This document shows, piece by piece, positions 15,348 through 23,806 of a DNA stretch of 36,322 bases. The notes beneath the pieces are model-generated. The model had not been told where the DNA came from and did not search any database. It was given only the letters and a program-made list of their open reading frames with translations. A program made the translations under genes and the position numbers. How positions within the stretch are numbered: position 1 is the stretch's first letter; each line of letters opens with the position of its first letter. The stretch covers positions 1-36,322 of the forward strand of contig JAIPGA010000018.1 in assembly GCA_021736445.1 (NCBI GenBank), read 5' to 3'. Source of the DNA: Synergistales bacterium (GTDB taxonomy: Bacteria; Synergistota; Synergistia; Synergistales; Aminiphilaceae).

Positions 15348-16094
15348 CTACTTAAACCACTTTTCGTAGAGTTCCTTCCGGTGCTCCCGGACCGCCTCGT
15401 TCACCGCTTCCATGAGGGCGTCGTTCCCCTGGGGCATGGCGACGGCATAGCGTTCACGGGTCAGCCGATCCTCCAGGGCCTTGAGGCTCTCATTCTCCCT
15501 GGCGAGCCAGAGGATGCCGGTGCCGTCGTAGATGGCGGCCTGGGCTTCGCCGGAGGCCACCGCCCCGGCCAGCTCCTTGACGGTCTGGAAGGTCACGATG
15601 TCGTCGGTCATCTCCCTGGCCAGGCTGTGGCCGGTGGTGTCCTCCTGTACGGCGATACGCTTGCCCTCCAGATCGTCCGCGGTGGCGATCGGACCGCCAC
15701 GCTTGACCAGGGCCATCTGACCGGTCATGAAGTACCAGTCAGAGAAGGCGCAGATCTCCGCACGCTCCGGGGTCACCGTGATGGCGGCGATAGCGATGTC
15801 GAAGGGCTCCCAGTCGAAGCCTTCCGACCAGGCTTCGGTGATGTCGCTCCAGGGCATCGGCTTCCCTTCCAGCTCCACACCGAGCTTCTCGGCAACGGCC
15901 TCGGCCATGTCCGCATCGAGCCCTTTGGGGATGCCGTCCTCCATGAAGAAGAACGGTTTGTTCGTCGCCTCGTCCCAGGCGACGCGAATCGTCCCGCGCT
16001 CCTGGATCTCCTGCAGCGTCGCACCCTGTGCCGCAGCACCCAGGGCAACCGTCGCGACAAAAACCATCGCAACCATCAGTACCAGCTTCCGCAT
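15348..16094 (-). CDS. Periplasmic amino-acid-type solute-binding protein, coupled to a chemoreceptor gene
   Basis: 248 residues. The signal peptide (RKLVLMVAMVFVATVALGAAA) has no lipobox, so a soluble periplasmic protein is expected. The mature part is a PBPb / family-3 binding protein: IRVAWDEATNKPFFF, GLDADMAEAVAEKLGV, the ligand-binding stretch AAITVTPERAEICAFS, then VQEDTTGHSLA and QAAIYDGTG. The TPER arginine normally binds the amino acid carboxylate. ATG 16094 has GAGGAG upstream and starts seven bases after the chemoreceptor stop. No permease or ATPase gene is nearby. It may deliver ligand to the receptor rather than to a transporter (inference). Confidence 0.88.
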   Translation of the reverse strand: MRKLVLMVAMVFVATVALGAAAQGATLQEIQERGTIRVAWDEATNKPFFFMEDGIPKGLDADMAEAVAEKLGVELEGKPMPWSDITEAWSEGFDWEPFDIAIAAITVTPERAEICAFSDWYFMTGQMALVKRGGPIATADDLEGKRIAVQEDTTGHSLAREMTDDIVTFQTVKELAGAVASGEAQAAIYDGTGILWLARENESLKALEDRLTRERYAVAMPQGNDALMEAVNEAVREHRKELYEKWFK

Positions 16095-16101
16095 GCAACA
16101 A

Positions 16102-18294
16102 TCACTCCTCTTCAGATATATTGGCACCGCCCTCTTCGTGCGAAGGCAGCTGTGCCCTCTGTTCGGGAAGCGCAAGCCCCTCATCGGCATCCACCGCCCC
16201 GTCGATCCTGAACCGTGCCAGCAGCTCCCGGATCCGTCGTGCGCTCTCGGAGACACGTTCCGATTCGGTAACCACCGCTTCGGAATCACGGAGGGTCGAC
16301 TGCGAGGAGCTCCGGATCTCCTCCACCCGCTGCACCACCTCGGTGGTCCCCTGTGTGACCTGGTCGACCGCTTCGGCCATCTCCCGACTGGAGGCAGCCT
16401 GCTCCTCCGACACGGCGGCCAGATTCTGGACAACGTTATCAACGTTTTCGATCTCCTGCACAGCAAGGTGGAGCTTGCCCCGCGCCTCTCCGGCCCGCTT
16501 CAGTGTCCTTTCGAGGACACCCTTGGTCTCGCGGGTACTGTCGATGGATTCCGCAGCCTGGCCCTCCAGGGTCTCGATCAGCGAACTGATCTCCCCGGCG
16601 GCCTTGCCGGACTCCTCGGCAAGCTTCCGCACCTCTTCGGCCACTACGGCGAACCCGCGCCCGGCCTCCCCGGCCCTGGCCGCTTCGATGGCCGCGTTGA
16701 GGGCCAGCAGGTTCGTCTGGTCCGCTATGTTGTTGATGGTGTTGACAAACGTGGAGATCTGTTCCACCGACTCCGAAAGGGAGCGGATCCCCGCGAGGTT
16801 CCTCTCGGAGGATCTGTTGACATCGAGGACATCGTTCATCACCGCCTCGACACGCTCCGTCGCGTCGGTAGCGGTCTCCCTGGTCTTTTTGGAGGATTCC
16901 GCTCCTTCCGCCGAGGAATCCGCCGCCGACTGGGCACTGCCGGAGACCTCCTCGATCCCGGCGTTGGTCTCCTCCAGGGCGGCGGAGTTGGACTCCGAAC
17001 GGGAGGCCACATCCTCGACGGCGCCGGTCACCTGCTGCATGGCGTTGCGGGAGCGCTCGGCCACCTCGGAGAGCGCGACCACACGCTCCGCGGTGCCCTT
17101 CGTTTCCTCTACGATGGAGCGTACAATCTCACGCTGGGAGGAAACCATCTTCTCCAGTGCTCCGGCGATCTCCCCGACCTCGTCCCTGGTGTCCAGACCA
17201 AAGGCTCCTCTGGAAACGGTGAGGTCGCCCTCGCCTCCCCGTCGGGCCATCTCCACTACCGAACGGAGGGGCCTGGCCATGCTTCTGTGGACCAACGTGC
17301 AGACCGCCATGCTGGCGAGCACCGAGAGCGCTACGGCGACCAACACCGTACGCACCGTTCCCTTGAGCTGGGACACCATACCGTCGGCCAGCGCATTGAC
17401 CTGGGTCACCGCACTTCTGTTTACGTCGCCGGCCACGGCGATCACCTCTCCCGCAGCCTCCTCCAGATCAGTATAGAGGGCGGCCACACGGTTCCAGCTC
17501 TCCACAAGATCCCCTACAGCCTGTTCATAGGACGACAGCGCCTCCAGGACCGCTCCAAGCTCCTTCTTGCTCGCCCGGACGTAGGTGTCCCCTTCCAGCT
17601 CTTCCAGGGTACTCCGGATCTTCGGGAGTTCTTCCATGGCCCTGTCAACGATCCCCGTATCCCGGAGTGTCTGCGCCCGGTACAGCGCCTTTTCGATGGC
17701 CCCCACTCCTTCGACAATCCGATGGGCCTCCCTGATACGTTCCGTCCGGGCCAGGATCGCCTCGGCACCCATCTCGAACTCCACCTCGTTCCGGAGTTCG
17801 GCATACTCGTTCTCGATGAAGGAGTTCATGCTCTTCGTAAAGGTGGTTGACGCCTGATCGGCACGATTGCGGTAGCGCTGGATCGACGAAACGGCCTTCT
17901 GCGCCTCGGCAGCGATGGAACCGAAACGCTCCAGGGCATGGCGGGCCTGTTTCCGGCCCTTCTCCAATCGCTCCATTCCCGCCGTCGCCCGGGCCAGCTC
18001 CGCCGCATCCCCGAGATAGCCTCTGGTTCGTTCCAGCGCCTCTTCGCCGGCCTCGCCGTAGCGCTCTTCTTCGCTGAAGACGAAGCCCCGGAAATTCGAA
18101 ACGGCATCGAGGGCCGAACGTTCGATCCCGTGGGCGATGTTGATCTCCCGGAATCTCGGTCCCGCCAGATCCTCCGTTTTGGTCTGGACATCCCCCAGGT
18201 TGAGCCATATCAAACCGCCGACAGCGACAAAAAGAAGCAGCAGAAAGACAAATCCCGCCGCCATCCGTGTACCGATACGCAGATTGCCAAGCAA
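16102..18294 (-). CDS. Methyl-accepting chemotaxis protein with a large helical periplasmic domain
   Basis: About 730 residues. One membrane helix near the N-terminus ([20 protein letters not shown]), then about 285 predicted-helical periplasmic residues (possibly a helical bimodular-type sensor). A second helix ([18 protein letters not shown]) follows, then HAMP and a signalling domain with the invariant tip region [20 protein letters not shown]. There is no CheB/CheR-tethering pentapeptide at the C-terminus. The TTG start at 18294 is preferred: it follows AAGGGGGA and leaves a leader of about 45 bases from the predicted promoter. The in-frame ATG at 18336 (744 residues) has no site and would be nearly leaderless. 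It is followed seven bases later by the binding-protein gene. Confidence 0.92.
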   Translation of the reverse strand: MLGNLRIGTRMAAGFVFLLLLFVAVGGLIWLNLGDVQTKTEDLAGPRFREINIAHGIERSALDAVSNFRGFVFSEEERYGEAGEEALERTRGYLGDAAELARATAGMERLEKGRKQARHALERFGSIAAEAQKAVSSIQRYRNRADQASTTFTKSMNSFIENEYAELRNEVEFEMGAEAILARTERIREAHRIVEGVGAIEKALYRAQTLRDTGIVDRAMEELPKIRSTLEELEGDTYVRASKKELGAVLEALSSYEQAVGDLVESWNRVAALYTDLEEAAGEVIAVAGDVNRSAVTQVNALADGMVSQLKGTVRTVLVAVALSVLASMAVCTLVHRSMARPLRSVVEMARRGGEGDLTVSRGAFGLDTRDEVGEIAGALEKMVSSQREIVRSIVEETKGTAERVVALSEVAERSRNAMQQVTGAVEDVASRSESNSAALEETNAGIEEVSGSAQSAADSSAEGAESSKKTRETATDATERVEAVMNDVLDVNRSSERNLAGIRSLSESVEQISTFVNTINNIADQTNLLALNAAIEAARAGEAGRGFAVVAEEVRKLAEESGKAAGEISSLIETLEGQAAESIDSTRETKGVLERTLKRAGEARGKLHLAVQEIENVDNVVQNLAAVSEEQAASSREMAEAVDQVTQGTTEVVQRVEEIRSSSQSTLRDSEAVVTESERVSESARRIRELLARFRIDGAVDADEGLALPEQRAQLPSHEEGGANISEEE

Positions 18295-18345
18295 AGCGTC
18301 TTCCCCCTTTATCCGTACTGTTCGTTCATCGGTCATTTATCGTAT

Positions 18346-18374
18346 ACAATACGTGATTCTCCGGCAGGTGGCAA
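18346..18374 (-). promoter_or_regulatory. Promoter of the chemoreceptor-binding protein operon
   Basis: -35 TTGCCA (18369-18374, 5/6) and -10 TATTGT (18346-18351, 4/6) have a 17-base spacer on the minus strand. The promoter overlaps the terminator hairpin of the upstream SCP2 gene. The predicted transcript start, about 18339, argues for the TTG start of the receptor. Confidence 0.5.
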
Positions 18375-18396
18375 CCGCCCCGCCCGCCGGAGAATC
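18355..18396 (-). terminator. Hairpin after the SCP2-domain gene
   Basis: GATTCTCCGGC (18355-18365) pairs with GCCGGAGAATC (18386-18396), an 11-bp perfect stem, 29 bases past the SCP2 gene stop. It overlaps the chemoreceptor promoter. Confidence 0.55.
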
Positions 18397-18425
18397 GTTC
18401 GGGGATACCTCCCGGGCCTCCCGCC

Positions 18426-19328
18426 CTACAGGGTGCGGGCGATGGAGGGCAAAAAGAGGGTGACGGCGACAGGGGGGACGAACAGGACCGACAACAGGGG
18501 GCGGATCCAGGCAAGACCGGGGAACAGCACCACCACGGCCAGGAGGCCCGCGCCCACAAGCAGGAAGGCCAGGCCCCACAACAGGGTGGCCAGGGCGTTG
18601 GACCTGGTAAAGGCGGTCTTGCTGCGCTCCTGAAACGTGTAGTTCCACTGGGTGTACCGACTGGTCAAGGGGGTAGAGGAACGCAGGGAGAGCAGCAGGC
18701 ACACCGCAAGCGCGGCGAAACCGAGGGGAAGGCCGAAGCGTTCCGTAAACGCCGGATCGGCGAGGTACCCTCCAACCATGGCAAGCGGAACGATCAGGGT
18801 ACTCCAGTCGAGAAGGGTGACCTCGATATAGAGCCACCGGTAGAAAAAGAACACCATCCCTGCAACAGCGGCGAACCAGAGCCCGGCGTGCAGTGTCGGC
18901 GCGTCCCGTTCCAGGGAGAACCAGAGCAGAACCCAGGGAAACAGAGCGAACCAGAACCAGAGATCGCCCCTGACCTTCACCGGCCCACCGGGGTAGCGTG
19001 GGGGACGTTCCTCCCGCTCCAGAGGGAAGAATTCCCTAAACCGACGCAGCAGGGCGAGCTCTCCCGTCGCCCTGATCCGGCCTTCCCGCACCAGACGTTC
19101 CCCGTCCTCGCCGTCATCCGTCAGGCGGCGGAGGACCTCCGGGGAGGCCTTGACGCGGAGCTTTGGATGCTGAGCCCTTCCCTCCCACACCGAACACTGT
19201 CCGTCGGAGATGGACAGCACGTAGTACCCCTCCTGCTCTCCAACAGCAACAAACTCGATCTCCGCCTGGAGGTTCCCCGCCGCCCGGGGATGGAAGCGCT
19301 CCGCCATCCGCTCCAGTTCGTTCCGCAT
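18426..19328 (-). CDS. SCP2 sterol-carrier-like domain fused to a multi-helix membrane protein
   Basis: 300 residues from ATG 19328, with GAGGGAGGGA upstream; an upstream in-frame extension to 19583 lacks homology and is rejected. Residues 1-95 look like an SCP2-type hydrophobic-ligand-binding fold (FHPRAAGNLQAEIEF, YVLSISDGQCSVWEG, LRVKASPEVLRRL, then RATGELALLRRF). The rest has about six membrane helices in pairs, starting with WFWFALFPWVLLWF. I do not recognise a family for the membrane half. The fold suggests lipid or coenzyme A ester binding at the membrane, without further proof. It ends ahead of the chemoreceptor operon on the same strand. Confidence 0.7.
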   Translation of the reverse strand: MRNELERMAERFHPRAAGNLQAEIEFVAVGEQEGYYVLSISDGQCSVWEGRAQHPKLRVKASPEVLRRLTDDGEDGERLVREGRIRATGELALLRRFREFFPLEREERPPRYPGGPVKVRGDLWFWFALFPWVLLWFSLERDAPTLHAGLWFAAVAGMVFFFYRWLYIEVTLLDWSTLIVPLAMVGGYLADPAFTERFGLPLGFAALAVCLLLSLRSSTPLTSRYTQWNYTFQERSKTAFTRSNALATLLWGLAFLLVGAGLLAVVVLFPGLAWIRPLLSVLFVPPVAVTLFLPSIARTL

Positions 19329-19407
19329 TCCGATCCCTCCCTCGCAGTCTCTCTCCTTTGCGATGTCCCGCCGCTCCAGGCAATCACGCCCCTGTGGCAA
19401 TATCGTC

Positions 19408-19416
19408 ATCATACCA
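19408..19416 (-). promoter_or_regulatory. Candidate extended -10 promoter of the SCP2-domain gene
   Basis: TGGTATGAT on the minus strand, 80 bases upstream of the ATG, combines TGn with a 5/6 -10. No good -35 is visible. It follows the BCCT terminator. Confidence 0.35.
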
Positions 19417-19434
19417 CTCTTCCCGCACAGACAG

Positions 19435-19467
19435 GAACGGCCCTCCCCATGACGAGGAAGGCCGTTC
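19435..19467 (-). terminator. Hairpin after the BCCT transporter gene
   Basis: GAACGGCC (19435-19442) pairs with GGCCGTTC (19460-19467). Inner CCTC/GAGG pairing shortens the loop. It lies 36 bases after the transporter stop and ends the betaine operon. Confidence 0.5.
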
Positions 19468-19503
19468 TGGCTGGTCCACAGGAAGATCCGGTTCCTGTGT
19501 CCG

Positions 19504-21033
19504 TCAGATCGTGGGCGACTCGGTGGCCGGTTCGACACGCATGGTCTCGGCCTGCAGACCGCGGTAGAGGGAATAGCAGGCAAAGAGCATGACGATCTCG
19601 AAGGGGAAGGCCGCCGCGATGGAAGCGATCTGCAGCGCCTTGAGGCCCCCGGTCAGCAGCAGGGTGAAGGCCAGGGCCGCCTGCAGTGTCCCCCAGATGG
19701 CCATGTATCCCTTTGGCGGGTTGAGGTTCCCCTGGCTGGAGTACATGGAGAGCACGAAGGTCGCCGAGTTGGCTGAGGTGATGAAGAAGGTGGAGATCAG
19801 CACCAGGGCGGCCAGGGAAAGCAGCATGCCCAGCGGATAGTACTGGAAGACCTCGAAGAGCCCGGTGGAGATGTCGTTGACTATCACCTGGCCCACCTCG
19901 GCGATCCCGGCCAGCTCCAGATTCATTGCAGAAGTCCCGAAGACGGCGAACCAGCAGAAGCTGCCCAGACAGGGCACCAGCAGCACGCCGAACACGAACT
20001 CCCGCACCGTGCGGCCCCGGGAGATCCGGGCGATGAAGGTCCCCACGAAGGGCGCCCAGGCGATCCACCAGGCCCAGTAGAAGAGCGTCCAGGCGCCCTG
20101 CCACTCCGCCAGTGCGCCGCCGAAGGGGGTCATCTTGAGGCTCTCCTGGATGACGGTGTTGAAGTAGTAGCCCATGGAAGTCAGCAGCATCATCAGCGAT
20201 TTGACGGTGGGCCCGATCAGGAAGAAGGCACCCAGGAGGAAGAGGGCGATGTAGAGGTTCATAGTGGAGATGAACTTGATGCCCTTTTCGATACCTGTCA
20301 CCGCCGAGCCGGTGTAGATCAGCCCGATGACCACGATGATCATCAGCTGCGTCATGATGGAGTTGGGGATACTGAAGAGATACTCCAGGCCGCTGCCGAT
20401 CTGGAGCGTCCCCAGACCCAGGGAGGTGGCGATCCCGGCAACGGTGGCGAAGATGGCGAGCACATCGATGGTCTTGCCGATGGGGCCGCGCACACCCTTC
20501 TCCCCCAGGATGGGCAGGAAAACGCTGCTGATCAGCCCAGGCGCATTCTTGCGGAACTGGAAGAAAGCCAGAGACAGGGCGATGACGCCGTAGCTTGCCC
20601 AGGGGTGGATCCCCCAGTGGAGGAAGGAGATCTGCATCGCCTGCATGGCGGCCTCAGGGGTCTCCCCCGGCCCCACAGGGGGGCTCATGAAGTGGTACAT
20701 GGGCTCGCCGATCCCGTAGAAGACCAGGCCGATACCCATCCCGGCGCTGAAGAGCATGGCGAACCAGGACACGTTGGAGAACTCCGGCGTGGAATCCGGC
20801 GGACCGAGCTTGACCTTCCCGAAGGGGCCCAGCCCCATAAACAGCAGAAAGACAACAAAGATGGACATGGAGAGCATGTAGCTCCAGCCCATGTTGGCGA
20901 TCAGGAAATTGAAGGTTCCGTTGGCCGCCCCGCTGAAGGTCTCGGGGGAAAAGAGCCCCCAGAGCACGACGCCGACTGTGATCACAGGCGCAATAACGAA
21001 TACGGCATTCAAGCCGCCTGAACGCGACTGCAT
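19504..21033 (-). CDS. BCCT-family transporter (betaine/carnitine/choline type)
   Basis: 509 residues and 12 membrane helices, typical of BCCT carriers. Signatures: the glycine-rich stretch GMGIGLVFYGIGEPMYHF in TM3, and the Trp box in TM8 (WTLFYWAWWIAWAPF) that cages quaternary ammonium groups in BetP-like carriers, followed by ARISRGRTVREF. The C-terminal tail is short, so osmotic gating as in BetP is unlikely. It is the last gene after grdA-grdI-grdH. Its position argues that it imports glycine betaine for reduction. A strong hairpin in the 118-base gap to grdH (21108-21136) could lower its expression relative to the reductase. Confidence 0.92.
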   Translation of the reverse strand: MQSRSGGLNAVFVIAPVITVGVVLWGLFSPETFSGAANGTFNFLIANMGWSYMLSMSIFVVFLLFMGLGPFGKVKLGPPDSTPEFSNVSWFAMLFSAGMGIGLVFYGIGEPMYHFMSPPVGPGETPEAAMQAMQISFLHWGIHPWASYGVIALSLAFFQFRKNAPGLISSVFLPILGEKGVRGPIGKTIDVLAIFATVAGIATSLGLGTLQIGSGLEYLFSIPNSIMTQLMIIVVIGLIYTGSAVTGIEKGIKFISTMNLYIALFLLGAFFLIGPTVKSLMMLLTSMGYYFNTVIQESLKMTPFGGALAEWQGAWTLFYWAWWIAWAPFVGTFIARISRGRTVREFVFGVLLVPCLGSFCWFAVFGTSAMNLELAGIAEVGQVIVNDISTGLFEVFQYYPLGMLLSLAALVLISTFFITSANSATFVLSMYSSQGNLNPPKGYMAIWGTLQAALAFTLLLTGGLKALQIASIAAAFPFEIVMLFACYSLYRGLQAETMRVEPATESPTI

Positions 21034-21107
21034 CTCTCACTCACCCTTTTCGATCGTCTTTGGTGGTCTGCGTGCCGTACTACAGTCCCGCTGCTCCGCA
21101 CACAAAC

Positions 21108-21136
21108 CTGGAGGAGGCGCAGACCGCCTCCTCCAG
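21108..21136 (-). terminator. 12-bp hairpin between grdH and the BCCT gene
   Basis: CTGGAGGAGGCG (21108-21119) pairs perfectly with CGCCTCCTCCAG (21125-21136), 5-base loop. On the minus strand it is followed by GTTTGTGTG. It is likely a partial terminator inside the operon. Confidence 0.65.
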
Positions 21137-21151
21137 CCGGTTCATCTACAG

Positions 21152-22465
21152 CTAGACCTTCACGGGGAACTGGGTCTGTTCCTCCACCGGGGTGGTCAGG
21201 GCGTCGAAGGCCACTCCCACCCGATGCAGGCGGAGCTTCCACTCGGCCTCCTCCGACGCGTCGGGGAGCCCCAGCGGGTACGGCACGGAAACAGTCTGGA
21301 CAATGCGGTTGGAGCCCACACTGAGGGCGATGTCCACCAGGTTGCAGAGGACGGTCACGGGGATCCCCGTACGCTCGATCTCTTTTGCCATCGTTGCACC
21401 GCAACGAGTACAGGTTCCTCAGGTGGCGACAAGCAGAACGGCGTCGATCTCGGCCTCATGCAGCTCCGCGGCGATCTCGCGTCCCATGCGGGCCGCCTCG
21501 CCCTGGGAGGTCCCGGTCCCGACAGTGGAGTAGAAGAAGGGATGCAGCGACCCGAATTTGCCTTCCTTCAGGTAGGTCTTCACCGCATCCAGCGGCAGAA
21601 TCCGGTTGGGGTTGGCGTTGGCCGCAGCGGGGTCGAAACCGGCGTGGATGGTCTTGTATTCGCCCGCCGGAAGGACGTCCAGCTCGGAGATGTCGTACTT
21701 GCCCCACTTGGTGGCCGAGGCGGACTGGATATGGTCCGGGTTGTCGCTGGGAACGATGCCGCCGGAGGTCACCAGGGCCACCCTGGCCTTCGAGAGATCG
21801 GAGACCGCTTCGGCGATGGGGATCCGCTCGGTCTTGGGGATGGGCAGCTCTGTGCGCACGGGCTCTCCATTCAGCTTCCGGAGCAGCATGTCCACCACGC
21901 GGTCCGCGGCCTGGACGGGTTCGTCCAGGAAGTACTGGTGCCGGATCCCCCGGGGGAAGTATCCTTCTTCTGCTGCCGGACGGAGTTCCTCGCCGGCGAC
22001 GATCCTGTTGATGAAGGCCGTCATCCTGGTGAGATCCTTTTTCATGGAGGTGGCCTTCCTGCCGGCGGGGAAGATGTACATGTCCTTCACGAACATCTCC
22101 ACACCGGGGTTCTCCTCGTTCATCGCCGTCACCACGGGGACGCCGAAGCGTTCCGAGACGGCCTTGCCGACCTGGCCGCAGGCGTTGGCGTAACGGCCCG
22201 CCAGGAAGGACGGACCGGCCACGAAGAGGTCGAACTCGATCCCGTCCAGCATAGCGAGGACATCCTTGACGGCGCCTTCCGGGTCGGCGGTCATGTGGTT
22301 GTCGCCGCCGATGATGGTGTGGGTCACCTCGGCATCCGCCAGCATGCTGTCCAACAGCTGGGCGGGCCCGACGGTTCCCTCCCGGAGCTCCGGCGCCATG
22401 TCGGCCTTCTCTTCACCGCCGACCTGGCCGAAGAACTGGTTGATGTAATGGATCACCTTTTTCAT
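21152..22465 (-). CDS. grdH: Betaine reductase component B, selenocysteine subunit (GrdH; GrdB/GrdF family)
   Basis: A 437-residue selenoprotein. The in-frame TGA at 21419-21421 encodes Sec349 in the motif VATUGTCTRCG, so U349-xx-C352-xx-C355, the family's active site. Without readthrough the gene appears as two pieces (348 and about 79 residues); the frame continues with MAKEIERTGIPVTVLCNLVDIA, as in family members. Component B binds the substrate and passes the carboxymethyl group to the selenium of GrdA. The ATG has GGGGAGG upstream. A SECIS-like hairpin follows the TGA. It is assigned to betaine rather than glycine because the partner GrdI lacks the pyruvoyl cysteine and a BCCT carrier follows. 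Sarcosine (GrdF) is the main alternative. Confidence 0.9.
21391..21407 (-). promoter_or_regulatory. SECIS-like hairpin in grdH
   Basis: On the minus strand TCGTTGC-GGT-GCAACGA forms a 7-bp stem with a GGU triloop. The stem begins 11 bases after the selenocysteine TGA and the loop starts 18 bases after it. Bacterial SECIS elements have a short stem with a GU-containing apical loop at about this distance, so this should recruit SelB. Confidence 0.7.
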
Positions 22466-22483
22466 CGTGCTTCCTCCCCTCCC

Positions 22484-23794
22484 CTAGTACTCCACACAGG
22501 TCTTCACGGAGAACCCGGCGATCTCATCACCGCAGAACATGGCGTTGTTCTCCATGACCAGCGAGCCGTCTTCGCGGACGCAGCCTTCCCATCCTCCGGA
22601 GAGGCCGTCCCTGGCCAGGGACTCCAGCTCACCGATGACGGTGTCCATAGGGGGCAGCTCGATCAGCTGGGAGACGTTGCCGGTGGAGACGATGGCGTCC
22701 GCCGATTCGTGGAGGGAGACCAGCGGCTGGGACTGTCCGTCCCGGCCGGTGCACTCGTTGGTGATGCCTGCGGTCTTGATGCCCGCCCTCTCCAGCTCGA
22801 CGATGGCCTGAATGAAGTCCACATCGGGGTTGCCGTAGCCCTCTTCGGCCACGATGGCGCCTTCCGCCCCGAGATGCTCGGCCATCCGGCGGAGCATGAT
22901 CGCCGAACGGCGCTTCTGCTCCATGGAGACATTGAGGTTGGAGACGATGACGCCCAGGAAGTTGAGGGTTTCGCCGTGCTCCTTCATGAGCCGCTTGATG
23001 GTGGGGTTGTTCTGGTGGTCGTAGGTGGACATCTTGGAGGAAACAGGCATGAAGCTCCCCGAGATGACGGCGCCGTCGAAGATTTCATTGGGGTGCATGA
23101 AGGTGGGAAGCATCCGGTTGCCGTCCCAGCCGTAGACCAGCGAGTTGTAGCCGAGCTCCTCCATCTGGGTCTGGAGCTGAACCACATAGACCACCGAGGG
23201 CAGCTCCTTCAGGCGCTCCTCCCGGCCGGCCACAGGCTCGAGGTCGAAGACCTCCATCTCCTCCGGCTCAGCCTCGGCGACAGCCGTGCCGATGTACTCG
23301 GCGAGCTTGTGTCCGGCGGCGCGGAGGGCGATATTCTTCTTCTGCTGCTCGTAGCGCTCGTCCTCCTCGTCGGTGTCGCCGACCAGGACGATGTTTTTGA
23401 GCTGCGAGTAGGGGTAGGTGTACTTGGCGCCGGGGCCGCTCATGTCGATCAGACCGTCCTGGAAGCCGCCCCAGTGCTTCCCGACAACGGTGACACAGCA
23501 GTCTTTCAGCGCGTGGGTCCGGCCCGATCCGACCGGCTCGAGATCGTTGTTGTACCCGGGGAACATCACGCCGCCGTCCACCTTGCAGCGGGGCTCGATG
23601 ACCTCCTTGACGGGAACGAGCCGGACCGCGTCGCCGGGGGCGACGACCCGGATGTCGGCATCGGTGATATGCTCGTCCTCGTAGACGACCTCCAGGGCCT
23701 CCTGCTTGTTGATGGTCAGCGTGCCCTTCTCGTAGCGTGTGGCGTCACCAAAGGCAATCTCTTTCACGTGGAACGAACCGAGTTCGAGTCGCAT
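22484..23794 (-). CDS. grdI: Betaine reductase component B, second subunit (GrdI; GrdE/GrdG family)
   Basis: 436 residues, full length for the family. Recognisable blocks: FGDATRYEKGTLTINK near the start, FQDGLIDMSGPGAKYTYPYS, MHPNEIFDGAVISGSFMP (about 233-250), and GITNECTGRDGQSQPLVS (about 343-360). In glycine reductase the GrdE precursor is cleaved at a cysteine near residue 242 to create a pyruvoyl group. Here the matching region, around residues 240-260, has no cysteine (MPVSSKMSTY). That fits the uncleaved betaine and sarcosine subunits. It lies 12 bases after grdA and 18 before grdH, with a GGGAGGG site. Confidence 0.9.
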   Translation of the reverse strand: MRLELGSFHVKEIAFGDATRYEKGTLTINKQEALEVVYEDEHITDADIRVVAPGDAVRLVPVKEVIEPRCKVDGGVMFPGYNNDLEPVGSGRTHALKDCCVTVVGKHWGGFQDGLIDMSGPGAKYTYPYSQLKNIVLVGDTDEEDERYEQQKKNIALRAAGHKLAEYIGTAVAEAEPEEMEVFDLEPVAGREERLKELPSVVYVVQLQTQMEELGYNSLVYGWDGNRMLPTFMHPNEIFDGAVISGSFMPVSSKMSTYDHQNNPTIKRLMKEHGETLNFLGVIVSNLNVSMEQKRRSAIMLRRMAEHLGAEGAIVAEEGYGNPDVDFIQAIVELERAGIKTAGITNECTGRDGQSQPLVSLHESADAIVSTGNVSQLIELPPMDTVIGELESLARDGLSGGWEGCVREDGSLVMENNAMFCGDEIAGFSVKTCVEY

Positions 23795-23806
23795 ACTTTC
23801 CCTCCC

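Noticed and set aside
21152-21391. A separate 79-residue gene after a truncated grdB-like gene
   Set aside because: It continues the same frame across a TGA in a conserved Sec motif and is the C-terminal part of grdH.
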